A DNA stretch of 64,000 nucleotides from Desulfitibacter sp. BRH_c19 (lineage in GTDB: Bacteria; Bacillota; DSM-16504; Desulfitibacterales; Desulfitibacteraceae), in the NCBI GenBank assembly GCA_001515945.1, contig LOER01000022.1, positions 1 to 64,000 on the forward strand, written 5' to 3'. Of the stretch, positions 43,603 through 52,737 are shown piece after piece. How positions within the stretch are numbered: the stretch's first letter is position 1; each line of letters starts with the position of its first letter. The position numbers and the translations under genes are program-made. Under the pieces are notes generated by a model. It saw only the letters and a program-made list of their open reading frames with translations, ran no database searches and was not told the origin of the DNA.

Positions 43603-44967
43603 ATGAAATTAAAAGCAAACATTTATAACAACGTCTTTACGTTTAAGACCGTAAAAGAAGTTTTGGCAAAGGCCAATGAGGAGAAATCAGGTGACATCCT
43701 AGTAGGTATAGCAGCAGGGTCTTCGTCAGAAAGAGTAGCAGCCAAGCTAGTATTAAGCAGAATGAGCCTGGAAGATATTTATGAAAATCCGGTAATACCT
43801 TATGAAGAGGATGAAGTAACCAGGTTGATCTATGATACATTAAACACAAGTATTTACAATAAAATAAAGGGTAAAACAGTAGGAGAACTAAGAGAGTATA
43901 TCTTGGATCTTGAAACAACAGGCGAGGATCTTCTTCATATCAGTCGTGGGTTAACAAGTGAAATGATAGCAGCAGTAGCAAAGATAATGTCAAATATGGA
44001 TTTGGTATACGCATCCAAAAAGATTAGACCTTATGCCCATTGTAATACTACCATTGGAGTATCTGGCACATTAGCTTTTAGAAACCAACCAAACCATCCA
44101 ACAGATGACATAAACGGGATAATAGCATCAATGAAAGAAGGATTAACCTTTGGATCAGGTGATGCTGTAATAGGAATTAATCCAGTAGAAGATAATGCAG
44201 AAAACACAGCATATATGCTAAAAACAGTAAAGGAATTCATGGAAAAGTGGGAAATACCAACCCAAAACTGTGTTCTTGCTCATGTATCAACCCAAATGAA
44301 AGCAATGGAAAAGGGAGCACCAGTTGATTTGTTATTCCAAAGTATTGCAGGAACTCAAAAGACAAACGAGGCTTTTGGAGTGGATGCAGCTCTTCTTGAT
44401 GATGCATTAGCACTAGCAATACTTCAAGGAACAGGAACGGGTCCAAATGTAATGTACTTTGAAACAGGACAAGGCTCAGAGGTTTCCTTAAATGCACATT
44501 GTGGTGTTGATGAAATGACACTAGAATCAAGAACCTATGGCTTTGGCAGAAAATACAGACCATTTATGGTAAACAATGTATCAGGGTTTATAGGTCCTGA
44601 AACCATCTATGATGGCCGTGAGGTAATAAGAGCTGATTTAGAGGATCTATTTATGGGTAAATTTCACGGACTGCCAATGGGAATAGCTCCATGCTATACA
44701 AACCATATGAAAGCAGACCAAAATGACCAAGAAATAGGTTCAATGTTATGTGCCATGGCAGGAGCATACTTCTTCATGGGAGTACCAGGTGGAGATGACG
44801 TAATGTTGAATTATCAGGATACAAGCTATCATGATGATGCTACATTGAGAGAAATACTCGGACTAAGACCTCTCCCTGAATTTGAAAAGTGGCTAGAGAA
44901 AATGGGATTAATGGAGAATGGCAGACTTACCAAAAAAGCCGGAGACCCATCAATATTTGATAAATAA
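43603..44967 (+). CDS. eutB: ethanolamine ammonia-lyase, large subunit
   Basis: A 454-residue EutB. AAGSSSERVAAKLVLSRMSL, KKIRPYAHCNTTIG, DAVIGINPVEDNAENT, YFETGQGSEVSLNAHCGVD and PGGDDVMLNYQDTSYHD are highly conserved EutB blocks that bind ethanolamine and adenosylcobalamin. With EutC it converts ethanolamine to acetaldehyde and ammonia by a radical mechanism inside the microcompartment. GGGAGG precedes ATG 43603. It is the first gene after the sigma-54 promoter and leads a compact operon to 55972. Confidence 0.97.
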   Translation: MKLKANIYNNVFTFKTVKEVLAKANEEKSGDILVGIAAGSSSERVAAKLVLSRMSLEDIYENPVIPYEEDEVTRLIYDTLNTSIYNKIKGKTVGELREYILDLETTGEDLLHISRGLTSEMIAAVAKIMSNMDLVYASKKIRPYAHCNTTIGVSGTLAFRNQPNHPTDDINGIIASMKEGLTFGSGDAVIGINPVEDNAENTAYMLKTVKEFMEKWEIPTQNCVLAHVSTQMKAMEKGAPVDLLFQSIAGTQKTNEAFGVDAALLDDALALAILQGTGTGPNVMYFETGQGSEVSLNAHCGVDEMTLESRTYGFGRKYRPFMVNNVSGFIGPETIYDGREVIRADLEDLFMGKFHGLPMGIAPCYTNHMKADQNDQEIGSMLCAMAGAYFFMGVPGGDDVMLNYQDTSYHDDATLREILGLRPLPEFEKWLEKMGLMENGRLTKKAGDPSIFDK

Positions 44968-44984
44968 TACAGGAGGTGAGATAG

Positions 44985-45884
44985 ATGACAGTATCAAATG
45001 AAATGGAAAAAGCAATCATAGAAAGTGTTTTACAGGAGTTGAGTAAAAGAGGAGTAAACCCTGCGGCAGCAGTTGAAGAGAAAGTAAAAAATGTGGTAAC
45101 TCAAGAAAAAACATCAAGTGAAGTTTCAGACGAAATTATAGATATGCCAGATATAACAAAACACTGGATACCAGAACCAGCAAATGAAGAAGCTCTTGAA
45201 GCAATGAAAAAGTCAACAAATGCTAGAATTGGATTATATAGAGCAGGGACCAGACAAAAGACAGATTCTTTAATAAGATTTCTCGCGGATCATGCAGTAG
45301 CAAGAGATGCAGTATTCATGGATGTATCAGATGAGTTCCTTCAGAAAATGAATTTATTCGGGGTATCTTGTGTAGCAGCAGATAAGGAAGAGTTTCTAAC
45401 AAAGCCTAATCTAGGAATGAAACTTTCAGATGAGGCAGTACAGACAATAAAAGAAAAGTGTGAGAGCAATATACAGGTACAGATAGTCATAGTAGACGGA
45501 TTAAGCTCAACTGCCATTGAAAGAAATATACCCGATATCTTACCAGCATTAACACAAGGGTTAAAAGCAGCAGGCATAAAGGTAGGAACACCATTTTTCG
45601 TAAAAAATGGCAGAGTAAGAGTAATGGATCAGATTGGGATGCTCCTAAACGCAGAAGTGGTATTAGAGCTAGTAGGAGAAAGGCCAGGTCTTGGAACGGC
45701 AGAGAGCATGAGTGCATATTTAATATATAAGCCAAGTGAAAAGACAGTAGAGGCAGATAGAACGATGATATCAAACATCCATAGAAGAGGAACTCCACCG
45801 GCTGAAGCGGGAGCACAAATAGTTGATCTAGTAAAACAAATGCTTGATAAAAAAGCTAGTGGTATCAAACTAAACAAAGCATAA
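44985..45884 (+). CDS. eutC: ethanolamine ammonia-lyase, small subunit
   Basis: A 299-residue EutC. The N-terminal MEKAIIESVLQELSKRG is an amphipathic helix of the kind that targets enzymes to microcompartments, joined by a flexible linker to the conserved core (ARIGLYRAGTRQKT, VIVDGLSSTAIERN, VLELVGERPGLGTAESMSAY, HRRGTPPAEAGAQI). It completes the adenosylcobalamin binding site with EutB. AGGAGGTGAG precedes ATG 44985, 17 bases after eutB. Confidence 0.97.
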   Translation: MTVSNEMEKAIIESVLQELSKRGVNPAAAVEEKVKNVVTQEKTSSEVSDEIIDMPDITKHWIPEPANEEALEAMKKSTNARIGLYRAGTRQKTDSLIRFLADHAVARDAVFMDVSDEFLQKMNLFGVSCVAADKEEFLTKPNLGMKLSDEAVQTIKEKCESNIQVQIVIVDGLSSTAIERNIPDILPALTQGLKAAGIKVGTPFFVKNGRVRVMDQIGMLLNAEVVLELVGERPGLGTAESMSAYLIYKPSEKTVEADRTMISNIHRRGTPPAEAGAQIVDLVKQMLDKKASGIKLNKA

Positions 45885-45912
45885 ACAATAATTAAGAGAT
45901 TGCTTAATCAAG

Positions 45913-47391
45913 GTGGTGATTCATATAGGAGAGGCTGGGCACCAGAAAATAATAAGCGTAGGAATTGACATAGGTACTACAACAACCCAACTGGTAATGA
46001 GTCGATTGACTATTAAGAATTCATCACCTGGAGCAGTAATACCAAAGATGGATATAACGGACAAAGAAATATTATATAGAAGTAATATTCATATTACACC
46101 AATAAATGAACATTTATTAATAGATGCGCATCAAGTAAAAAAAATCATAGAGGCAGAATACAAGCTAGCTGGTGTTAAAAAAGAAGCAGTAGAAACTGGA
46201 GCAGTAATCATAACAGGTGAAACTGCAAAAAAGGGCAATGCCAAGAACATTTTAGAAGCTACAGCAGGTTTTGCGGGAGATTTTGTTGTGGCTACAGCAG
46301 GAGTGAATCTTGAATCCATACTAGCAGGTAAGGGTTCAGGAGCTGCAAAGTACTCAAAAGAAAATCACAAAATTGTAGCTAATATAGATGTGGGGGGAGG
46401 AACCTCAAATATAGGAGTCTTTAAAGGTGGAAGGACATTAGATACAGCATGCATTAACATAGGAGGTCACCTAATCGAGCTGGAAAAACACAGCGATAAG
46501 ATAACCTATATATCTGACCCTGCAAGACTTGTAATAAATGATATGGGATTACAACTAGGCGTGGGAGAGAGAGTCACACAAAGCCAGCTTATACAGATAT
46601 CCAAAAAAATGGCAGAGGCAATCCTAGAAACCATTACAAAGAGAAAAGTAGCTGGACTTGCTCAACAATTAATGATGACACCACCACTAAAAGAGGATTA
46701 CAAGATAGAGAAGGTAATGATTTCAGGTGGGGTCGCAGATTATGTATATAGTGACTATCGTCCAGTATCAGTAACAGATATCACAAAATATGGTGATATG
46801 GGACCAATACTTGGCTGGGCAATACAAGAAGCGTTTAAAAAAGAAGGAATTCAACTGGCTAAACCTGCAGAAACAATACGTGCTACAGTCATAGGTGCAG
46901 GCATTCATTCTTTAGAAATAAGTGGTAGCACAATTCATGTCAATAGTGGCACGCTGCCTTTAAGAAATATAACAGTAATATCACCATTTCCAGAAGGTGT
47001 ACCTGAAAAAGCAGCAGATATAGCAAAGCTATTAAAGAATCAGGTAGATAGGATAACGGTACAGGATATAACAGAACAGAATCTTGCAATAGCTTTGAAA
47101 GAACCCTATGATATGTCATTTAACTCAGTAAATGAATTAGCCCATGGTATTTTTGAGGCAATGGAGGAATATATAACACAAAAAAAACCACTTATTATAG
47201 TCATTGAAGCAGATTGTGGAAAGGTGTTAGGTCAGTGCTTAAGCATAATAGCTAAAGCTTCAAATGAGTTAATATGTATAGATCAGATACAGGTAGATGA
47301 AGGTGACTACATAGATATTGGAAAACCCGTAATGGGAGGAAGAGTAGTCCCTGTAGTTGTAAAAACCTTAGTGTTCGAAAAAGCAAAGTAA
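45913..47391 (+). CDS. eutA: ethanolamine ammonia-lyase reactivating factor EutA
   Basis: A 492-residue ASKHA-fold ATPase. SVGIDIGTTTTQLVMSRL is the phosphate-1 motif, NIDVGGGTSNIGVF the phosphate-2 motif and MISGGVADYV the adenosine motif. EutA exchanges damaged cobalamin on EutBC for fresh adenosylcobalamin at the expense of ATP. GTG 45913 follows AAGGTG. The gene lies 28 bases after eutC. Confidence 0.94.
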   Translation: MVIHIGEAGHQKIISVGIDIGTTTTQLVMSRLTIKNSSPGAVIPKMDITDKEILYRSNIHITPINEHLLIDAHQVKKIIEAEYKLAGVKKEAVETGAVIITGETAKKGNAKNILEATAGFAGDFVVATAGVNLESILAGKGSGAAKYSKENHKIVANIDVGGGTSNIGVFKGGRTLDTACINIGGHLIELEKHSDKITYISDPARLVINDMGLQLGVGERVTQSQLIQISKKMAEAILETITKRKVAGLAQQLMMTPPLKEDYKIEKVMISGGVADYVYSDYRPVSVTDITKYGDMGPILGWAIQEAFKKEGIQLAKPAETIRATVIGAGIHSLEISGSTIHVNSGTLPLRNITVISPFPEGVPEKAADIAKLLKNQVDRITVQDITEQNLAIALKEPYDMSFNSVNELAHGIFEAMEEYITQKKPLIIVIEADCGKVLGQCLSIIAKASNELICIDQIQVDEGDYIDIGKPVMGGRVVPVVVKTLVFEKAK

Positions 47392-47397
47392 GTTGGG

Positions 47398-47414
47398 GAG
47401 GTGTGTCCCCGTAC
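47398..47414 (+). repeat. REP-like half element
   Basis: GAGGTGTGTCCCCGTACATT-type right half between eutA and eutL. The same sequence recurs at 49749 and, degenerate, at 53180 and 53202. Confidence 0.65.
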
Positions 47415-47436
47415 ATTAAAAGGAGGTTTTAAATTA

Positions 47437-48096
47437 ATGGGTATTCTAGATCCAATAAAACCAGAAATTCTGGCAGTTAAGTTTATCCCAAATGTTTCAG
47501 AAGACCTAAAAAGAGACTTAAATCTTACATCTGACCAAAGAAGTATTGGAATGTTTACTTGTAATGTAGATGATGCAGGTTATACCGCTATAGATGAAGC
47601 AACAAAAAAAGCAGCAGTAGAGGTAGTATACGCCAAAAGCTTTTATGCTGGAGCAGCTCATGCATCGGGTCCTCTATCAGGAGAGTTTATAGGCATACTT
47701 GCAGGGACCAACCCAGCAGAAGTAAAGGCGGGATTGGAAGCAGCTACCATGTGCATTAAAGAAGAGGCTTGGTTTTATACAGCTAATGAGGAAGGTACAA
47801 TAGCTTTTTATGCACATTGTATCTCAAGAACAGGATCATATCTTTCAAAGGTGGCAGGGATAAATGAAGGTGACTCATTAGCATATCTTATTGCACCACC
47901 TATAGAATCTGTTTATGGAATAGATGCGGCATTAAAAGCTGCTGATGTAAAAATGGCATTATGGTATGGCCCTCCGGGAGAAACCAACTTTGGAGGAGGC
48001 TTACTTACAGGATCACAAAGTGCTTGTAAAGCAGCAACAGAGGCTTTTCGAGATGCAGTAGTAAGCGTGGCTAGAAGTCCAAAGGATTATGAATAG
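47437..48096 (+). CDS. eutL: microcompartment shell protein EutL
   Basis: A 219-residue tandem BMC-domain shell protein. ILAVKFIPNVSEDLKRDL, SIGMFTCNVDDAGYTAIDEATKKA, GPLSGEFIGILAG and a repeat starting YLIAPPIESVYGIDAALKAADV match EutL, which forms trimers with gated pores. ATG 47437 follows AAAGGAGG; an upstream in-frame start at 47401 lies in the REP-like sequence and is unlikely. Ends with TAG. Confidence 0.94.
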   Translation: MGILDPIKPEILAVKFIPNVSEDLKRDLNLTSDQRSIGMFTCNVDDAGYTAIDEATKKAAVEVVYAKSFYAGAAHASGPLSGEFIGILAGTNPAEVKAGLEAATMCIKEEAWFYTANEEGTIAFYAHCISRTGSYLSKVAGINEGDSLAYLIAPPIESVYGIDAALKAADVKMALWYGPPGETNFGGGLLTGSQSACKAATEAFRDAVVSVARSPKDYE

Positions 48097-48108
48097 GTTG
48101 TATAAATT

Positions 48109-48117
48109 GGGGACATT
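48109..48117 (+). repeat. short REP-like remnant
   Basis: GGGGACATT between eutL and eutT, a shortened copy of the element found whole at 49713-49768. Confidence 0.45.
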
Positions 48118-48135
48118 AAAAGGAGGTCTTTTAAA

Positions 48136-48867
48136 ATGAGGGTAGTAACAGAGATTGAACTTAGAGATGAATATAAAAAGGTGCCTTTTACCTCCTTTAA
48201 GCTACCTGAAGGATGTAGGCTAACACCCTCGGCCGCCCAGTTTCTTAGTGAACGCAAGATTGAAGTTATAACTGGGCAGCAAGCCCAAGCTCATAAAAAA
48301 GCAAAAGATACTAAGCCGACTAATAATGATAAGTCCGGATCTGGAAATGTAAAACCGGAGCACATGACCCATTTAAGAGGTACAGAATTGGTATCAAAAG
48401 ATCATCCAGCAATTAAATTTAGGGGAAGACTTGATACTTTTGAAGCTCACTTACTATCTAGCATATTGGAGGCACAAAGTGCAGGGTATCAGGAATTAGT
48501 ACGGGATTTACAAGATCTGCTCGATTATGCTAGACAAATGATGCGAGCTGAAGTGATGAATGAGCCCCTTGCACAGATTAAAATACGTGGTTGGTCTCCT
48601 CAGGAAATACGAGAGAGATCCCATTATATAAAAAAGTTTTATGATATCAATCATTTTACTCCGCAGACTGGACACGGTAGATTAATTGTGCAGCTAAATT
48701 ATCTTAGAACCCAGGCTAGAGAGCTGGAGCTAACTGCTATAGATGCTTTTTATAATGACAACAAAGTGGAAAGAGAAGATATTATACAAGCACTTAACCG
48801 CTTTAGTAGCCTTATTTATATCTTTATGGCACAGCTTTTATCAGGTCACTATAAGATTGGAAACTGA
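48136..48867 (+). CDS. eutT: EutT-type cobalamin adenosyltransferase
   Basis: A 243-residue protein. The N-terminal YKKVPFTSFKLPEGCRLTPS and AAQFLSERKIEV match the start shared by EutT and EutQ-like proteins. The C-terminal helical domain (HLRGTELVSKDHPAIKFRG, LDTFEAHLLSSILEAQ, HFTPQTGHGRLIVQLNYLR) is a EutT/PduO-type cobalamin adenosyltransferase. It makes adenosylcobalamin from ATP and reduced cobalamin for EutBC. The PduS-like reductase downstream may deliver the electron. AAAGGAGG precedes ATG 48136. Confidence 0.87.
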   Translation: MRVVTEIELRDEYKKVPFTSFKLPEGCRLTPSAAQFLSERKIEVITGQQAQAHKKAKDTKPTNNDKSGSGNVKPEHMTHLRGTELVSKDHPAIKFRGRLDTFEAHLLSSILEAQSAGYQELVRDLQDLLDYARQMMRAEVMNEPLAQIKIRGWSPQEIRERSHYIKKFYDINHFTPQTGHGRLIVQLNYLRTQARELELTAIDAFYNDNKVEREDIIQALNRFSSLIYIFMAQLLSGHYKIGN

Positions 48868-48884
48868 CGTAGGGAGTGGCATAA

Positions 48885-49781
48885 GTGGAATCACTAATCA
48901 ATGCAAATAACCTAATAAAAAGCTTCGAAAACACCTTCAAAGAGCCAGCTTTAATGAATGGAAAAAAACTATATACAGGTGTAGACCTTGGTACTGCTTA
49001 TATAGTACTAGCGGTTGTAGACGAGGATGGGAACCCTATAGCTGGAGCCATGCAGTTTGCTCAGGTGGTCAGAGACGGTCTTGTAGTTGATTATATTGGT
49101 GCTGTGGATATAGTTAGAAGGTTAAAAGATAAGCTTGAAAAAATACTAGGTTGTGAGCTTCTGATAGCAGGAGTTGCTTACCCACCTGGTACAATTAGTG
49201 GGGACCAGAAGGCAATAGGTTATGTTGCAGAATCAGCTGGATTTGAAGTTGTTTCCATGATTGATGAACCAACTGCAGCAAATAAGGTTCTAAGCATTGA
49301 AAATGGCGCTGTTGTGGATATTGGAGGAGGAACTACAGGAATAGCGGTTTTTAAGGATAGGGAAGTAGTTTATGTGGCAGATGAAGCTACAGGTGGAACA
49401 CACTTTAGCCTAGTGATATCAGGATCTTATAAGATACCATTTTTGGATGCAGAAAAATTAAAAACTGATACTACAAGGCATAAAGAATTATTTCCAGTAA
49501 TTAAACCTGTCGTTGAGAAGGTATCTACAATAATCAAAAGACATATTGAAGGTCATAATGTGGACACGGTTTATCTGGTTGGCGGAACAAGCTGTTTTGA
49601 GGGTATGGAAAAAATTATTGAGAAGGAACTTGACATACCTGTCATAAAGCCAGACAATCCGCTTTTAGTAACTCCCCTTGGGATTGCCCTTGGTGTTCAA
49701 GAAGCAAATGTTGGGGACATTCCTCAGCGACAAAGGATAGCTACAAAAGAGGTGTGTCCCCGTACATTAAAGGGAGGTTGA
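48885..49781 (+). CDS. eutJ: EutJ chaperone-like ATPase with a repeat-derived C-terminal tail
   Basis: A 298-residue DnaK/actin-fold protein. YTGVDLGTAYIVLAVVDEDG, GAVVDIGGGTTGIAVF and VYLVGGTSCFEGME are the three ATP-binding motifs; the family is EutJ/PduJ-associated reactivase-like proteins of unknown exact role in Eut operons. The normal ending is around LGIALGVQEANV; the last 22 residues (GDIPQRQRIATKEVCPRTLKGG in two parts) are encoded by an inserted REP-like element at 49713-49768. GTG 48885 follows GGGAGTGG. Eight bases separate it from eutN. Confidence 0.88.
   Translation: MESLINANNLIKSFENTFKEPALMNGKKLYTGVDLGTAYIVLAVVDEDGNPIAGAMQFAQVVRDGLVVDYIGAVDIVRRLKDKLEKILGCELLIAGVAYPPGTISGDQKAIGYVAESAGFEVVSMIDEPTAANKVLSIENGAVVDIGGGTTGIAVFKDREVVYVADEATGGTHFSLVISGSYKIPFLDAEKLKTDTTRHKELFPVIKPVVEKVSTIIKRHIEGHNVDTVYLVGGTSCFEGMEKIIEKELDIPVIKPDNPLLVTPLGIALGVQEANVGDIPQRQRIATKEVCPRTLKGG
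49713..49768 (+). repeat. complete REP-like inverted-repeat element inside the 3' end of eutJ
   Basis: GGGGACATTCCTC (49713-49725) is complementary at 11 of 13 positions to GAGGTGTGTCCCC (49749-49761). The element adds the final residues of EutJ and provides the region just before the eutN ribosome site. Confidence 0.75.
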
Positions 49782-49788
49782 TTAAAGA

Positions 49789-50055
49789 TTGAAAATAGGA
49801 AAAGTAATTAACAGTATCTGGGCGACTAGAAAAGAAGAATCACTAGTAGGAGTTAAGCTGATGATAGTTCACCTTCATGATAGGACTAAAGAAGAAGACG
49901 GACGGATAATAGTAGCAGCAGATCTAATTGGAGCGGGAATTGGAGAAAAGGTATTGGTTACTGAAGGAAGTTCGGCCAGACGTATGGGAGGACTAGAGGA
50001 TTCTCCCGTAGATGCAATGATAGTAGGGATAATTGACGAAGAGAAAGAAAGCTGA
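49789..50055 (+). CDS. eutN: microcompartment vertex protein EutN
   Basis: An 88-residue EutN/CcmL-type pentamer protein. MKIGKVINSIWATRKEESLVG and DLIGAGIGEKVLVTEGSSAR are characteristic, and VDAMIVGIID ends the domain. Such pentamers cap the vertices of the icosahedral shell. TTG 49789 follows GGGAGG. Confidence 0.94.
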   Translation: MKIGKVINSIWATRKEESLVGVKLMIVHLHDRTKEEDGRIIVAADLIGAGIGEKVLVTEGSSARRMGGLEDSPVDAMIVGIIDEEKES

Positions 50056-50068
50056 TGGGGAGACAGAC

Positions 50069-51400
50069 ATGGGAGAACAGATGATTGAAAAAATTCAAGA
50101 TGCAGGAGTAGTAGGAGCAGGAGGAGCAGGTTTTCCAACACATGTTAAAGTATCATCTACTGCAAAAACAATTGTAGTAAATGGTGCAGAATGTGAACCC
50201 CTTCTAAGGGTAGACCAGCAGCTTATGAGTATGAAAACTAAGCAGATGGTAAAGGGCTTATGTATCGTCATGGAAATATCGAGAGCTGGTCAAGGTGTAA
50301 TAGCATTAAAGGCTAAGTATAAGGAAGCAATTGAGCAATTGAAAAAAGAAATAGCAGGAAAGCCTATAAGACTGAACATTCTAGATGATTTTTATCCTGC
50401 TGGAGATGAACACGTTACAGTATATGAAGCTACTGGTAACCTTGTACCCCAAGGAGCAATACCTCTAAAAGTTGATTGTGTTGTAATTAATGTGGAAACA
50501 TTAATCAATGTTGCAGAAGCATTAGAAGGAAAGCCTGTTATGGATACCTACTTAACAGTCACAGGAGAGATTGCGAAACCTATTACCATGAAACTACCAG
50601 TAGGAACCCCCATTAAAGAGGTGCTTGCAATCGCTGGAGTCAAGTCCTTAAAAGGACTGAAGGTAATAGATGGGGGACCCATGATGGGTAAGATAGTGGA
50701 AGATTTGACAGACTCAATTACTAAAACCACAAAGGGACTCATAGTACTTCCAGAGGATCACCCATTGATCAGAAAAAGACTAAAAGTTATAGATAGAATT
50801 ATAAAAGAATCGAATGTTGCTTGTATACAGTGTAGATTTTGTACAGATTTGTGTCCTAGATATTTGTTAGGGCATAAACTGGAACCCCATAAAATCATGA
50901 GATCATTAGGACACATACATGGGCAGGAGGATGCCCTAAAAATGGCATTAGTTTGCTCGGAATGTGGTGTATGTGAACAATATGCATGCATAGTGGACCT
51001 TTCCCCAAGGAAAGTAAATGCTATGCTAAAACAAGAATTAAGCAAAAAGGGTATTAAGCCTGATATGCCAAAAGAGCAGACTGTTTCACACATGCAGGAG
51101 CATAGAAAGATACCAGTAAAAAGGCTTATTTCCAGACTTGGACTTACTGCGTATGACAAAAATGCTCCTCTAGAGAAAATGGAATACCAAGTGAAAAGGG
51201 TGCATATAAAGCTTCATCAGCATGTAGGAGCGCCATCAATTCCAGTAGTAGAAGTGGGACAAAAGATACAAAGGGGTAGCCTTATAGCAAGAATACCTGA
51301 TAATGCACTAGGAGCAAATATCCATGCCAGCATAAGTGGAATCGTCATGGAAGTATCTGATAGCATAGTCATTACATCAGGGGAAGGAAGTGGTGAGTAA
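50069..51400 (+). CDS. PduS/RnfC-like cobalamin reductase (SLBB, iron-sulfur, FMN)
   Basis: A 443-residue flavin/iron-sulfur protein. GAGGAGFPTHVK near the N-terminus is the nucleotide-binding motif shared with RnfC and NuoF, the middle has an SLBB domain (LKGLKVIDGGPMMGK), and two 4Fe-4S motifs follow: CIQCRFCTDLCP and CSECGVCEQYAC. PduS reduces cob(III)alamin for the adenosyltransferase or moves electrons across the shell. ATG 50069 follows TGGGGAGA; the frame from 50033 overlaps eutN. Next to a PduT-type shell protein, which suggests electron transfer through its iron-sulfur pore. Confidence 0.88.
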   Translation: MGEQMIEKIQDAGVVGAGGAGFPTHVKVSSTAKTIVVNGAECEPLLRVDQQLMSMKTKQMVKGLCIVMEISRAGQGVIALKAKYKEAIEQLKKEIAGKPIRLNILDDFYPAGDEHVTVYEATGNLVPQGAIPLKVDCVVINVETLINVAEALEGKPVMDTYLTVTGEIAKPITMKLPVGTPIKEVLAIAGVKSLKGLKVIDGGPMMGKIVEDLTDSITKTTKGLIVLPEDHPLIRKRLKVIDRIIKESNVACIQCRFCTDLCPRYLLGHKLEPHKIMRSLGHIHGQEDALKMALVCSECGVCEQYACIVDLSPRKVNAMLKQELSKKGIKPDMPKEQTVSHMQEHRKIPVKRLISRLGLTAYDKNAPLEKMEYQVKRVHIKLHQHVGAPSIPVVEVGQKIQRGSLIARIPDNALGANIHASISGIVMEVSDSIVITSGEGSGE

Positions 51401-51948
51401 TGATACAGGCTATTGGCTTAGTTGAGTTTATAAGTATTGCTAAGGGAATAGAAGCCGCAGATATAATGTTGAAGGCATCATTAGTAGACCTACTAGAAGC
51501 TAAACCAATCTGTCCAGGAAAATACATTGTCCTTGTATGTGGAGATGTATCGGCAGTAGAAAACGCAGTAGAGGCTGGGAAAAATGTAGGCTCTACAGCA
51601 GTAGTTGATGACTTTGTACTGGCAAATGTACATTCATCTGTTATAAAGGCTATCTCAGCAACAACCGCTGCAACTGAAGTCGTAGCTCTTGGGATTATAG
51701 AAACCTATTCAATCGCATCTCTAATAGTAGCTGCAGATATAGCAGCAAAAGCAGGAGATGTTGAACTAATAGAAATCAGAGTGGCAATGGGCATAGGAGG
51801 AAAATCCTTTGTAACCCTAACGGGAGACGTTGGCTCTGTAAAGGCAGCCATAGAAGCTGGATCAGCTTCAGTTTCAGAAAAAGGTATGCTTGTGGAAAAG
51901 GTAGTAATACCCTCACCACATAAAAGCCTAAAGAAAACATTATTATAA
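51400..51948 (+). CDS. PduT-type tandem BMC shell protein with pore cysteine
   Basis: A 182-residue protein with two BMC domains (about 1-88 and 92-180; AIGLVEFISIAKGIEAADI and ALGIIETYSIASLIVAADI). Cys38 (AKPICPGKY) is at the position that ligates a 4Fe-4S cluster at the trimer axis in PduT. The start codon overlaps the stop of the PduS-like gene, supporting a joint electron-transfer role across the shell. Confidence 0.9.
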   Translation: MIQAIGLVEFISIAKGIEAADIMLKASLVDLLEAKPICPGKYIVLVCGDVSAVENAVEAGKNVGSTAVVDDFVLANVHSSVIKAISATTAATEVVALGIIETYSIASLIVAADIAAKAGDVELIEIRVAMGIGGKSFVTLTGDVGSVKAAIEAGSASVSEKGMLVEKVVIPSPHKSLKKTLL

Positions 51949-51949
51949 A

Positions 51950-51980
51950 ACCAACCATGGGGACGGTTCTCCTGGCTGGT
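51950..51980 (+). repeat. short interspersed inverted repeat (GGGGACGGTTCT type)
   Basis: ACCAACCA (51950-51957) pairs with TGGCTGGT (51973-51980) at 7 of 8 positions around GGGGACGGTTCTCC. Such GGGGACGGTTCT elements occur between genes in many Firmicutes; a related GTGTGTCC string follows at 51994. Confidence 0.55.
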
Positions 51981-52027
51981 AAATCCATTAAGAAGTGTGT
52001 CCATATTCCGCTTAAGGAGGTGAATTT

Positions 52028-52723
52028 TTGAAAACATTAATTACAGTTTCAGAGATAAAGCAATTTTTGGGTAAGGGCAAAAAGACAATGTATGTAGATA
52101 CTAATACAATTATTACTCCAGCAGCAAAAGATGCAGCAGGTGAGTATGGAATCAAAATAGTACTTGGTGCACAAGCAAAGGAAGTTTATGAAACTAAGCA
52201 GGATGACGCAGAAGTCAAAGCATGTACAGATACTATCGAGACTGTCAAGCACGAAGTTACAGGGGTAGATCCAGCAATGATTGCAAAAATAGTTGGAGAG
52301 GTAATGAAAAACCTCAATCAAACACAACGGCCATCCCAGCTAGTTAAAGAAGCCGATGCAAGTGGATTAAGGCTTGTAAAAGGTGATACTGTTGTATTAG
52401 AAAATTTTAATACAGGAGATCCAAATCATAACGTAAAGATAAAAGAAATTCTAAATATTAAAGAGAGTCCAAATATGGCAACCGGCTTTATGTCAATGGA
52501 AAAAACAACTTTTGATTGGCATCTAACCTATGATGAAATTGACTATATAGTAGAAGGAACTCTTGAGTTCATAATAAATGGAAAGAAATACACAGGAAAA
52601 GCGGGAGATGTATTTTTTATCCCTGCAGATACCAAGGTAACATTCTCTGCACCTGATAAGGTTAAATTTTTCTTTGTAACCTATCCAGCTAACTGGGCTG
52701 AATTGTCAGGGTATGAGAAGTAA
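52028..52723 (+). CDS. eutQ: EutQ (acetate-kinase-like cupin protein)
   Basis: A 231-residue protein. The N-terminal region (TLITVSEIKQFLGKGKKTMYVD, TNTIITPAAKDAAGEYGIKI in the usual order) and C-terminal cupin (TFDWHLTYDEIDYIVEGTLE, AGDVFFIPADTKVTF) define EutQ. EutQ of Salmonella has acetate kinase activity. DPAMIAKIVGEVMKNLNQ in the linker resembles an encapsulation helix. TTG 52028 follows AAGGAGGTGA. Confidence 0.92.
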   Translation: MKTLITVSEIKQFLGKGKKTMYVDTNTIITPAAKDAAGEYGIKIVLGAQAKEVYETKQDDAEVKACTDTIETVKHEVTGVDPAMIAKIVGEVMKNLNQTQRPSQLVKEADASGLRLVKGDTVVLENFNTGDPNHNVKIKEILNIKESPNMATGFMSMEKTTFDWHLTYDEIDYIVEGTLEFIINGKKYTGKAGDVFFIPADTKVTFSAPDKVKFFFVTYPANWAELSGYEK

Positions 52724-52737
52724 TAAGGTTTAAGTGC

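Noticed and set aside
43643-45877. Long minus-strand frames opposite eutB and eutC
   Set aside because: They are low-complexity shadows of strongly conserved plus-strand genes, with no ribosome sites.
48879-48895. TGGCATAAGTGGAAT before eutJ as a sigma-54 promoter
   Set aside because: No GC at the -12 position; it is only the end of the leader between eutT and eutJ.
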